Assembly (NCBI GenBank): GCA_021821425.1
Contig: JAKACL010000027.1
Coordinates: 1-16,091 of the forward strand
Length of the DNA: 16,091 nt
Origin: Pseudomonadota bacterium
GTDB lineage: Bacteria > Pseudomonadota > Gammaproteobacteria > Burkholderiales > Thiobacillaceae
Direction of reading: 5' to 3'
Shown: one piece after another, positions 4,194 to 11,564 of the stretch
Layout: each line of letters begins with the position of its first letter
Numbering within the stretch: the first letter of the stretch is position 1
Made by a program: the position numbers and the translations under genes
Notes under the pieces: model-generated
Told to the model about the DNA's origin: nothing
Databases searched by the model: none
The model's input: only the letters and a program-made list of their open reading frames with translations

Positions 4194-6395
4194 ATGGAGC
4201 GCGAGATGCCAGAAAATTCAGTCGTAGTGAACCTCAACCAGTTTGAGCGTTCCCGCCGTACGCAGCTTTCCGCTGAAATCCTGGCGACCCTTCACGGTTG
4301 CCGTGACCTGCTGATCGAGGGCGCTGCCCGCGTGCTGACTCGACACACCGAAGGCATGGAAAACGCCCTGCTGTCCATGGCCGACCGCTCGCCGCTGCTG
4401 GAGACGCGCAACAGCTACTACGACGCCCAGCGCGTACTCAACCGGCAGGCCAACGAATTGCTCAGCGCCTGCAAGGACGCCTACTGCAAGGGGTTCGACG
4501 ATTTTGCCCACAACCGCGACACCACGGCTGCAGCGGATTCGTCGCTCGAACTGTCGCTGGTTGACGATCACGACTTCGAAATCACCCTGGCGGTCGACAA
4601 GGCCACTTCCCGCATGCGCTTCAACTGCGCCGAAGAACTGGTCGCACTGGATGCCCGCATCGCACACCTGCTGGGCCGCTCCGATCTTGCCGAGAACGAG
4701 AACCCGCTCGGCCCGCGCGCCCTGTGCCAGGCGCTGCTGGACGGCATCACCCGCATGCAGCTGGACCAGAACGTTCGCGTCGTCCTGCTGAACCAGTTCG
4801 ATCTGGTGCTGACCACCGAACTCGCGCATATCTATCAGTCCATCAACACGCACCTGATCAATCGCGGCATCAAGCCAGACCTCAAGGTCGGCGCGAAAAG
4901 CCGCGGCCACTCCACCGCGGCCTCCCAGTCCGGCCCAGGCGGCACGGCCCAGTCGCTCGCCGGCCAGCCTGCCAATGACTTGCTCAAGCTGTTCGAGCAA
5001 CTGGCGCACGGAACGGGCGGTGGCGGATCGGGCGGCTTGGCCGCGGGGGGAATGCCCGGTTTCAGCCTGGTCGATTCGCTTGGCCAGCTGCAATCCGGCT
5101 CGGGCATGATGCTGCCCGGCGGGGTGCGCTACGAGTTGCCCCTGCTGGAAGCCGCCACGATGCAGAACGTGCTGCGCAGCCTGCAGCAGAGCCCGGTCAT
5201 GCAGGTCGCCAGTCCGCTCGACGCCGTGCTGGTGGACGCGGTGGCCATGCTGTTCGACGTGGTATTCGACGAGAACAGCATCCCCGACCACCTCAAGGCG
5301 CAAATCGGGCGCTTGCAGATCCCGGTCCTGAAGGCCGCAATGCTGGATCGCAACTTCTTCCTGCAGCCGAACCATCCGGTCCGCCGGATGCTGGACGCGA
5401 TCGCCAAGCTGTCCGTACACCTGCCCGATACCGAAGCCGGGCATGCCCGCCTGGAAGCGATCTCGCAGGTGATCACCCGGGTGCTCGACGCCTTCGAAAA
5501 GGACATCGCCGTCTTCGGCGATGCCGCGAAGGAGCTCGAGGCCATGGGTGCCGAGCTGGAGGAAACGCTCGAAGAGACGATCGATGTCAGCCTGCAGGAG
5601 GACATTGCCCAGATCAAGCAGGCCGAGCGCGCCGAGCTCGCGCCGGTGATCGTGCATGACTTCATCAACCGCGCGCTCAAGGAACAGCCGGTGGACGAGA
5701 TCGTGCGTGAATTCCTGCGGCGCGACTGGGCCCAGCTGCTGACCATGGACTTCGTCAATGAGGGCGAACAGGGCGCGCACTTCAATAGCCATGTCGAAAC
5801 CATGCGCGAACTGGTGTGGAGCGTTCAGCCCAAGTCGGACATGGACGCGCGGCTGATGCTGGTACGCATTCTCCCGGGACTGCTGAAGCGCCTGCGCGAA
5901 GGCGTCGCAGAAATCGAGTTGTCGCCGAAACTCACCGACCGTTTCTTCGCCACCCTGGTGATTCTGCACGCCAACGCGGTGCGTCCCAATGCCCAGCCGG
6001 TGCCGCTGCCGGAAATCACGCCCGAGGAAATCGGCGAATACACCACCCCGCGTGCTGCCGAAGTCGCCGCCCCCGCAGCCGAGGTCGAACCCGCCGCGCC
6101 CGAGGTGGAGGACGAATTCACGATGCGCGCGCGCGAACTCAACAAGGGCGACTGGGTGGAATTCCACTACGACGACGGCACCTTCCGCTGGGCGCGCCTC
6201 GGCTGGGCCAGCAGCATCAAGAGCACCTACCTGTTCTCGGACCAGGACGGCATGAACAGCTTCTCCATCAGCGTGAACCGCCTGGCCAGCAAGCTGCGCA
6301 GCGGCGAAGCCGTGATCGTGGAACGCAAGTCCATCACCGAATCGGCGTTCGGCAAACTCGTCAACCTGTTCCGCCAGAAGCTTGGTCACGCCTGA
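4194..6395 (+). CDS. DUF1631 family protein, c-di-GMP-riboswitch controlled
   Basis: This 733-residue soluble protein matches the DUF1631 family in length and layout. A helical N-terminal part covers residues 1-270, followed by a Gly-rich linker around 275-292. A long helical region ends near 610 and includes an acidic coiled-coil-like stretch at about 445-475. After a Pro/Ala/Glu linker, a compact beta-rich C-terminal domain runs from about 642 (RARELNKGDWVEFHYDDG onward). That domain has the size of a PilZ-like barrel but lacks the RxxxR and D/NxSxxG c-di-GMP motifs. I chose ATG 4194 because GAGGTG sits six bases upstream; a GTG at 4185 would overlap that site. The function is unknown; the sigma-28-type promoter and riboswitch suggest a motility- or surface-related role. 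A hairpin at 6439-6462 may end the transcript. Confidence 0.85.
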   Translation: MEREMPENSVVVNLNQFERSRRTQLSAEILATLHGCRDLLIEGAARVLTRHTEGMENALLSMADRSPLLETRNSYYDAQRVLNRQANELLSACKDAYCKGFDDFAHNRDTTAAADSSLELSLVDDHDFEITLAVDKATSRMRFNCAEELVALDARIAHLLGRSDLAENENPLGPRALCQALLDGITRMQLDQNVRVVLLNQFDLVLTTELAHIYQSINTHLINRGIKPDLKVGAKSRGHSTAASQSGPGGTAQSLAGQPANDLLKLFEQLAHGTGGGGSGGLAAGGMPGFSLVDSLGQLQSGSGMMLPGGVRYELPLLEAATMQNVLRSLQQSPVMQVASPLDAVLVDAVAMLFDVVFDENSIPDHLKAQIGRLQIPVLKAAMLDRNFFLQPNHPVRRMLDAIAKLSVHLPDTEAGHARLEAISQVITRVLDAFEKDIAVFGDAAKELEAMGAELEETLEETIDVSLQEDIAQIKQAERAELAPVIVHDFINRALKEQPVDEIVREFLRRDWAQLLTMDFVNEGEQGAHFNSHVETMRELVWSVQPKSDMDARLMLVRILPGLLKRLREGVAEIELSPKLTDRFFATLVILHANAVRPNAQPVPLPEITPEEIGEYTTPRAAEVAAPAAEVEPAAPEVEDEFTMRARELNKGDWVEFHYDDGTFRWARLGWASSIKSTYLFSDQDGMNSFSISVNRLASKLRSGEAVIVERKSITESAFGKLVNLFRQKLGHA

Positions 6396-6438
6396 CCAGC
6401 GCCCCCGGCAGCACCGTCGCGCCATTGATTCACCCCTT

Positions 6439-6471
6439 CACCCCGGTTACCCTGCCGGGGTGAATTCTTTT
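6439..6471 (+). terminator. Possible intrinsic terminator after the DUF1631 gene
   Basis: CACCCCGG (6439-6446) pairs perfectly with CCGGGGTG (6455-6462) around an 8-base loop and is followed by AATTCTTTT. The 3' arm includes the likely GTG start of mutY, so the structure could end the DUF1631 transcript, limit mutY translation, or both. Confidence 0.5.
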
Positions 6472-7521
6472 GCATCCCGCATCGTCCGCTGGCAACGGCA
6501 GTACGGCCGCCACGCCCTGCCCTGGCAGCGCGGGCTGGTTGACGCTGGCGGACACGCCGCGCGCGACCCCTACCGCATCTGGCTGTCGGAAATCATGCTG
6601 CAGCAGACCCAGGTCGCCACCGTGATTCCCTACTTCGAGCGCTTTGTCGCGCGCTTTCCCGATCTGCACAGCCTGGCTGCCGCACACGAGGACGCGGTGC
6701 TCGCGCTGTGGAGCGGACTCGGTTACTACAGCCGCGCGCGCAACCTGCACGCCGCCGCACGCGTCATCGTCTCAAAGCATGGCGGAGAATTTCCGGCCGA
6801 CCCCGGACAGATCGCGCAGCTGCCGGGAATCGGCCGTTCGACGGCTGCCGCCATTGCCGCGCTGGCGTTCGGTCAACGTGCCGCGATTCTCGACGGCAAC
6901 GTCAAGCGGGTGCTGGCGCGTCACGGCGGCGTGGCCGGCTGGACCGGGGACAAAAATGTGGAGACTGCGCTGTGGCAGCTGGCGGAATCGCATCTGCCGC
7001 ACACCGCCATCGAGGCGTACACGCAGGGCATGATGGACCTCGGCGCGCTCGTCTGCCGCCGTAGCCGGCCCGCCTGTCCGGCCTGCCCGGTCAAAACCGA
7101 TTGCATCGCTTTCATCCAGCAGCAAACCGGCGAACTGCCCACGCCCCGCCCGCGCAAAACGCTGCCCGAAAGACAGGTCCAGATGCTGCTGCTGCTCGAC
7201 CGCGGCGAACTGATGCTGGAAAAGCGCCCGGCGCGCGGCGTGTGGGGCGGCCTATGGAGCCTGCCCGAACTCGACATGGAAGACGATCCGGCCCGCCACT
7301 GCCGCGACCGCTTCGGCTTTTCCGCGCAAGCGCAGCAAGCCTGGCCGCAACTCAGCCACAGCTTCACCCATTTCAAACTGCATATCCTGCCGGTGCAAAT
7401 GGAACTCGCGCCGCGCCGCGCCACCCCGCCCGGACAGATCTGGCTGACGCCGGCCGACGCGCTCGATGCCGCCATCCCGGCGCCGGTGCGCAAACTGGTG
7501 GCCCGACTCGGCTCCAGCTGA
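6460..7521 (+). CDS. mutY: Adenine DNA glycosylase MutY
   Basis: MutY removes adenine mispaired with 8-oxoguanine. The 353-residue product has the catalytic Glu in EIMLQQTQV (E44), the helix-hairpin-helix QLPGIGRSTAAAI and the catalytic Asp in LDGNVKRV (D145). A C-x6-C-x2-C-x5-C iron-sulfur cluster site lies at residues 199, 206, 209 and 215. The C-terminal Nudix-like domain that reads 8-oxoG is present (WGGLWSLPE near 263-271). The start is GTG 6460 (VNSFASRIVRWQRQYG), which matches the family's usual N-terminus. An in-frame ATG at 6382 would overlap the DUF1631 gene and add 26 residues unlike MutY. No good ribosome site precedes the GTG, which lies in a hairpin arm. Confidence 0.96.
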   Translation: MNSFASRIVRWQRQYGRHALPWQRGLVDAGGHAARDPYRIWLSEIMLQQTQVATVIPYFERFVARFPDLHSLAAAHEDAVLALWSGLGYYSRARNLHAAARVIVSKHGGEFPADPGQIAQLPGIGRSTAAAIAALAFGQRAAILDGNVKRVLARHGGVAGWTGDKNVETALWQLAESHLPHTAIEAYTQGMMDLGALVCRRSRPACPACPVKTDCIAFIQQQTGELPTPRPRKTLPERQVQMLLLLDRGELMLEKRPARGVWGGLWSLPELDMEDDPARHCRDRFGFSAQAQQAWPQLSHSFTHFKLHILPVQMELAPRRATPPGQIWLTPADALDAAIPAPVRKLVARLGSS

Positions 7522-7619
7522 ACCTCACGCGCCAGCGCAATGGAAATCGGCGGTCACGCCTGGCTGATTTCAGATGGGATGCTATACCTAGCCTAAGCGA
7601 AGCTTTCCCAGGAAAAGTC

Positions 7620-7931
7620 ATGAACAAACCAGGCGCAGCTATTTTCGACCCGGACGGTTTTTTGATCGACCCTGCCATGTGGAGCGAAAGTCTTGCCGGC
7701 CAGGTTGCGCAGAACGACGGGCTCGGCCAGCTCAGCAAGGAACAGCTGGCCTTGCTGCATACCTTGCGGCGCGCTTATGCGCGGCACGGCAGCGTCACCG
7801 CGTTAAGCCATGTCTGCCATCTGGCAGGACACAGCGCCGACTGTATGCAGCATCTGTTCCCCGACGCGCGCGAGGCGTGGAGAATTGCCGGGCTGCCCAA
7901 TCCGGGCGAGGAAGCCAAGGCATATCTGTAA
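7620..7931 (+). CDS. DsrC/TusE-family sulfur protein lacking the redox cysteines
   Basis: A 103-residue protein of the DsrC/TusE family, which carries persulfide sulfur in sulfur oxidation, sulfite reduction or tRNA thiolation. Family features are FDPDGFLIDPAMW near the N-terminus, LHTLRRAYARHG in the middle and HLFPDAREAWRIAGLPNP near the end. In DsrC the segment before RIAG carries one cysteine and the penultimate residue the other. Here the first is Trp (W87) and the tail GEEAKAYL has no Cys. Two other cysteines (C66, C75) are not at family positions. Cysteine-less DsrC relatives have been named RspA and proposed to be regulatory. The ATG has an AGGAAA site. A TATACC at 7583-7588 could be a -10, with no clear -35. 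Confidence 0.85.
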   Translation: MNKPGAAIFDPDGFLIDPAMWSESLAGQVAQNDGLGQLSKEQLALLHTLRRAYARHGSVTALSHVCHLAGHSADCMQHLFPDAREAWRIAGLPNPGEEAKAYL

Positions 7932-7964
7932 GCGTTCAACCATCAGCAACCGCACGCGCCGCCG

Positions 7965-8717
7965 TCAGTCCAGCGGCGTATCGATGTAGGCCCTGCCCTG
8001 CGGACATCCCGAGTTGTAATGTCGCACGCCCGCCCGAGCGTAGGCGAGCGGCGCTCCCGGCGCGCCGGTAAGCGGATCGCGCTCGAAATAGATACGCACT
8101 TCACGCAGCATCGGCCGGCGCTTGGCGGGGTCGGGGGTGCGCGGCGTTCTGCAGTCGAAACTCACCGCATCCTTCAATGCCGGATCGTTCCTGGACAGCG
8201 CCTCGCGCAGCAGGACGAGGCGGACTTCGCGGCCCGCGTGTTGCGCAATTTCTCCGCCGATCGCGCGGTTGACGCGTTCGGTCAGCGCAGTCGATGCAGC
8301 AAAGTAGCCGGCCTCGACAAGCCCCGAACAGCTGCCGTGCTTGGCCCATTGGTAGCGGTCCAGGCAATCGGCCGCGGCCGGCATCGCGCGCGCCAGCTGC
8401 GCGCGCATGTCCGCCGGCAGCGGGGGCGGCGGCAGACTGCAGAATGCGCCGCGCGTCTCGCCGCCACACCAGGCCGGATGTTTGCGGTCGAAACGACTCG
8501 GCCACAGTCCGTGCAGGGTCAGCGGCATCGCGATAAAACCCGCTTCGGACAGCGCCCGGCATTGCGCATAGCCCTGCTTGCGCTGGGGCGCGTCCTCGCA
8601 GAATGCCGGCGCGACCGCGAGCGCCAGCAGGTAATAGTCGTAATCGACGCGTGCCGGTTCGGCGCAGCCGGCCAACGGCGTCAGCAGCAGCGCTGCCAGC
8701 CAGCCTTTCCATTGCAT
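7965..8717 (-). CDS. Ribonuclease T2 family lipoprotein
   Basis: A 250-residue secreted RNase T2-family protein. The N-terminal signal MQWKGWLAALLLTPLAGCAE has a lipobox LAGC with Cys at 18, so membrane anchoring is predicted. The first active-site block LHGLWPS is at 68-74 (catalytic His69). The second is YQWAKHGSC at 122-130, with the family Lys and His (H127) kept. The position usually held by Glu in the HEWxKHG pattern is Gln123. Paired cysteines (about 40, 53, 84, 93, 118, 130) suit disulfides in the periplasm or outside. The ATG at 8717 has a GGAG site upstream. It converges with the DsrC-family gene, 33 bp apart, with no obvious terminator between them. Confidence 0.92.
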   Translation of the reverse strand: MQWKGWLAALLLTPLAGCAEPARVDYDYYLLALAVAPAFCEDAPQRKQGYAQCRALSEAGFIAMPLTLHGLWPSRFDRKHPAWCGGETRGAFCSLPPPPLPADMRAQLARAMPAAADCLDRYQWAKHGSCSGLVEAGYFAASTALTERVNRAIGGEIAQHAGREVRLVLLREALSRNDPALKDAVSFDCRTPRTPDPAKRRPMLREVRIYFERDPLTGAPGAPLAYARAGVRHYNSGCPQGRAYIDTPLD

Positions 8718-8780
8718 GTTCAGTCTCCGTACAGCCCGATCGTGCCATAAACCGGGGGCCGCGGCGCTGCCGGATTCCGG

Positions 8781-8786
8781 TAAAAT
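8781..8786 (+). promoter_or_regulatory. Possible -10 box for ilvE
   Basis: TAAAAT lies 33 bases ahead of the ilvE ATG in the otherwise GC-rich gap after the divergent RNase T2 gene. No matching -35 hexamer is visible, so this is tentative. Confidence 0.35.
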
Positions 8787-8819
8787 CGGCGTTTTCCATT
8801 CATCAAGAGATTTTTCACC

Positions 8820-9743
8820 ATGTCCATGGCCGACCGCGATGGCGTCATCTGGTACGACGGCAAGCTCGTACCCTGGCGCGACGCCACCACCCACGTCCTC
8901 ACCCACACCCTGCACTACGGCATGGGTGTCTTCGAGGGCGTGCGCGCCTACAAGGCCGAACAGGGCACGGCAATCTTCCGCTTGCAGGAACACACCGACC
9001 GGTTGTTCCGTTCCGCCCACATCCTCGGTATGAAACTGCCGTTCGACAAGGCCACGATCTCCGAGGCGCAGCGCACCGTTGTACGCGAGAACAGGCTCGA
9101 ATCCGGCTACTTGCGCCCGATGGCTTTCTTCGGCGCGGAAGCGATGGGCATCTCGGCGAAGAACCTGTCGGTGCACGTCATCGTCGCCGCCTGGCCGTGG
9201 GGTGCCTACCTTGGACAGGAAGCGCTGGACAACGGCATCCGCGTCAAGACCAGCTCGTTTTCGCGCCACCATGTCAACATCACCATGTGCAAGGCCAAGG
9301 CAAACGGCAACTACATGAACTCCATTCTCGCGCATAAAGAAGCCGAGATGGACGGCTACGACGAGGCGCTGCTGCTCGACGTCGACGGCTTCGTCGCCGA
9401 AGGCTCGGGCGAAAACGTCTTCATCATCAGGAACGGCAAGCTTTATACGCCCGACCTGACCAGCGCGCTGGAAGGCATCACCCGCGACACCATCGTGCAG
9501 CTGGCTGCCGAGATCGGCCTGCCGGTGATCGAGAAGCGCATCACCCGCGACGAGGTGTATTCAGCCGACGAGGCTTTCTTCACCGGCACCGCCGCCGAAG
9601 TCACGCCGATCCGCGAGCTCGACAACCGCGCCATCGGCGAAGGCACGCGCGGCCCCCTCACGGCGAAGCTGCAGGCGATGTATTTCGACTGCGTGCACGG
9701 CCGCGCCGCTGCCCACGCCGACTGGCTCACCCCGGTCAAGTAA
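8820..9743 (+). CDS. ilvE: Branched-chain amino acid aminotransferase IlvE
   Basis: IlvE is a PLP-dependent fold-type IV aminotransferase for the last step of leucine, isoleucine and valine synthesis and their breakdown. The 307-residue protein has HYGMGVFEGVRAY (32-44), RPMAFFG (99-105) and the PLP lysine in CKAKANGNY (K160). The family's EGSGENVF, LEGITRDTI and FFTGTAAEVTPI segments are also present. It is full length. The ATG at 8820 is preceded by AAGAGA. The zinc-finger gene follows after 11 bp and is likely co-transcribed. The order ilvE then CHCC zinc-finger is a common betaproteobacterial pairing. Confidence 0.97.
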   Translation: MSMADRDGVIWYDGKLVPWRDATTHVLTHTLHYGMGVFEGVRAYKAEQGTAIFRLQEHTDRLFRSAHILGMKLPFDKATISEAQRTVVRENRLESGYLRPMAFFGAEAMGISAKNLSVHVIVAAWPWGAYLGQEALDNGIRVKTSSFSRHHVNITMCKAKANGNYMNSILAHKEAEMDGYDEALLLDVDGFVAEGSGENVFIIRNGKLYTPDLTSALEGITRDTIVQLAAEIGLPVIEKRITRDEVYSADEAFFTGTAAEVTPIRELDNRAIGEGTRGPLTAKLQAMYFDCVHGRAAAHADWLTPVK

Positions 9744-9754
9744 GCGAGGCCCGG

Positions 9755-9958
9755 ATGAGCGAACGGCCCGACAACACCCAGCGCGTCATCGAGGTCACCG
9801 AGGGCGACCTGCCCCTGCACTGCCCGATGCCGCAGCACGCCGACTGGAATGCGCATCCGCGCGTCTACCTGCCGATCGAGGCGCGCGGCGATGCGCTGTG
9901 CCCGTATTGCGGCACGCTCTATCGGCTGAAGGGCAAGCCCAGCGGCAGTCATCACTGA
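9755..9958 (+). CDS. CHCC-type zinc-finger domain protein
   Basis: A 67-residue protein with one zinc-binding site of the form C-x10-H-x14-C-x2-C, using C23, H34, C49 and C52 (LHCPMP, NAHPRVYLP, ALCPYCGTLYRL). This is the zf-CHCC domain found in the mitochondrial complex I accessory subunit NDUFS6 and in small bacterial proteins, whose bacterial role is not established. It lies 11 bp after ilvE and is probably in the same transcript. Position and motif are clear; function is not. Confidence 0.9.
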   Translation: MSERPDNTQRVIEVTEGDLPLHCPMPQHADWNAHPRVYLPIEARGDALCPYCGTLYRLKGKPSGSHH

Positions 9959-10053
9959 CGCCGGCTCCGAGCGGGCCGAGTGGATCCTCGACGCTGTCTG
10001 CCGCGCGAAATGCGGCCCACCAACACTAGCGAACGCCAAGCCTGAAACACCCC

Positions 10054-10500
10054 ATGTCTGAACCCGCCACGCCCGAACCCGCCTTCCCCACGCCCGAAGC
10101 TGCCGAAGCCGCGTTCTATGCCGCTTTCGAGGCGCGCTCGCTCGACGCCATGATGGCGGTCTGGAGCGACGACGACAGCATTGCCTGCATCCATCCGATG
10201 GCCGCGCCGTTGAACGGGCGCGCCGCCGTGTCCCTGGGCTGGCACAGCATGTTCGAGGCGGCCGGGCAGTTTCGCGTGCAGGTCGAACTCGCCCACGCGC
10301 TGCGCGAGGCGGACCAGGTGATCCGCATCGTGCGCGAACACCTGATCATCGGCCAGGAAACCGAGCCGCGCCCGCCGATCCTGGCGACCAATGTCTATCG
10401 CAGGAACGCCGACGGCTGGCGCATGGTGCTGCATCACGCCTCGCCGCTCCACGTTGGCGGCACCCCGCCGGCGCGTACCCCGCCCGTCGTGCTGCATTGA
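10054..10500 (+). CDS. SnoaL/NTF2-like domain protein
   Basis: A 148-residue protein of the SnoaL-like/NTF2 fold family. The N-terminal helix AEAAFYAAFEARSLDAMMAVWSDDD is typical, followed by a small beta-sheet (ACIHPMAAPLNGRAAVSLGW, then RVQVELAHAL and VLHHASPL). Such proteins range from small ketosteroid-isomerase-like enzymes to ligand-binding proteins, and nothing here fixes the substrate. A Pro-rich tail (about 136-146) ends the protein. The 95 bp between the zinc-finger gene and this ATG hold nothing I recognise, and no clear ribosome site is present. The next gene starts seven bases after its stop, so the two are likely coupled. Confidence 0.82.
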   Translation: MSEPATPEPAFPTPEAAEAAFYAAFEARSLDAMMAVWSDDDSIACIHPMAAPLNGRAAVSLGWHSMFEAAGQFRVQVELAHALREADQVIRIVREHLIIGQETEPRPPILATNVYRRNADGWRMVLHHASPLHVGGTPPARTPPVVLH

Positions 10501-10507
10501 GCGGCCG

Positions 10508-11533
10508 TTGACGCACACCGACGCCCCCACCGATTACCGCGCGCCCGCCTGGCTGCCAGGCGGCAACCTGCAGACCATCTACGCCAACCTGTTCATCCGC
10601 GTCCCGCAAGTCGCCTACCGTCGCGAGCGGCTGGAGTTGGCGGATGGCGATTTCCTCGACTTCGACTGGGCCGACGTCACGCCTGCCTCTCTGCAGGACG
10701 CCGATGCGCTGCGCATTGAAATGCGTGGGGGGTCCACCCCCGTGGTGGTCCTGATCCACGGCCTGGAAGGCAGCGCCAGAAGCCACTATGCGCGCAGCCT
10801 CATGTCCCATGTCGGCGCGCGCGGCTGGCATGGCGTGGTGGCGCATTTTCGCGGCTGCTCGGGCGAGGACAACCGGCTGCCGCGCGCCTATTTCGCCGGC
10901 GACAGTGCAGACGTCGAACGCATGCTGCGCCACGTCAAATCCCGCCACCCCGACGCGCCGCTGTATGCCGTCGGCGTCTCGCTCGGCGGCAACGCACTGC
11001 TGCGATGGCTGGGCGAACAGGGCGATGCCGCGCGCGCGCTGGTCGACCGCGCAGCCGGCGTGTCCGCCCCGCTCGATCTGACGGCAGCCGGAAGCGTGCT
11101 CGACCGCGGTTTCAATCGCCGCTTCTACACCGCGCGCTTTCTGTACACGCTGCGGGCCAAGGCCTTGCGCAAGGCCGCGCGCTTCCCCGGTCTGCTGGAT
11201 GCGGAGGCCATCGCAGCGGCCACCACCTTCCGCGAATTCGACACCCTGGTCACCGCGCGACTGCATGGATTCCGCGATGCCGACGATTACTGGTTCAAGG
11301 TCTCGTCCAAGCCGGTGCTCAAATCCATCGCCGTGCCCACTCTCGTCCTCAATGCGAAAAACGATCCTTTCCTGCCGGCGTGGGCCTTGCCGACCGCGGC
11401 CGACGTCTCGCCCGCCGTGACCCTCGACCAGCCCGACACGGGCGGGCACGTCGCCTTTCCGTCCGGCCCCTTCCCCGGCCGTCTCGACTGGCTGTCGCAG
11501 CGCCTGATGCAGCATTTCAGCGAGCACAGGTAG
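10508..11533 (+). CDS. YheT-type alpha/beta hydrolase
   Basis: A 341-residue alpha/beta hydrolase of the YheT (AB-hydrolase YheT, UPF0017) family, with esterase-like activity presumed. The opening AWLPGGNLQTIYANLF (14-29) is diagnostic of the family. The oxyanion-hole motif is HGLEGS (84-89). The catalytic triad is readable as Ser158 in GVSLGGN, Asp286 in KNDPF and His314 in GGHVAF. I chose TTG 10508 because there is no ATG or GTG nearby in frame and the family N-terminus follows directly. The natural substrate is unknown. Confidence 0.9.
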   Translation: MTHTDAPTDYRAPAWLPGGNLQTIYANLFIRVPQVAYRRERLELADGDFLDFDWADVTPASLQDADALRIEMRGGSTPVVVLIHGLEGSARSHYARSLMSHVGARGWHGVVAHFRGCSGEDNRLPRAYFAGDSADVERMLRHVKSRHPDAPLYAVGVSLGGNALLRWLGEQGDAARALVDRAAGVSAPLDLTAAGSVLDRGFNRRFYTARFLYTLRAKALRKAARFPGLLDAEAIAAATTFREFDTLVTARLHGFRDADDYWFKVSSKPVLKSIAVPTLVLNAKNDPFLPAWALPTAADVSPAVTLDQPDTGGHVAFPSGPFPGRLDWLSQRLMQHFSEHR

Positions 11534-11536
11534 AAT
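11531..11536 (+). promoter_or_regulatory. Possible -10 box for the phosphomutase gene
   Basis: TAGAAT lies 29 bases ahead of the GTG start, overlapping the end of the hydrolase gene. No good -35 accompanies it. The same hexamer precedes corA (14100-14105) and occurs upstream of thiS, which hints that it is a common -10 form in this genome. Confidence 0.4.
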
Positions 11537-11564
11537 CGACGCATTGCCAATCAGGGAGTGCGTT

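Noticed and set aside
4218..6425. A 735-codon open frame on the minus strand opposite the DUF1631 gene
   Set aside because: It is a shadow of codon bias in high-GC DNA. The translation is rich in Gln, His, Arg and Val, with no domain, and the plus-strand frame has the ribosome site, promoter, riboswitch and family match.
8718..9335. Upstream extension of the RNase T2 frame through ilvE
   Set aside because: The frame stays open by composition, but the signal peptide and lipobox start at 8717 and the extension lies opposite ilvE codons.
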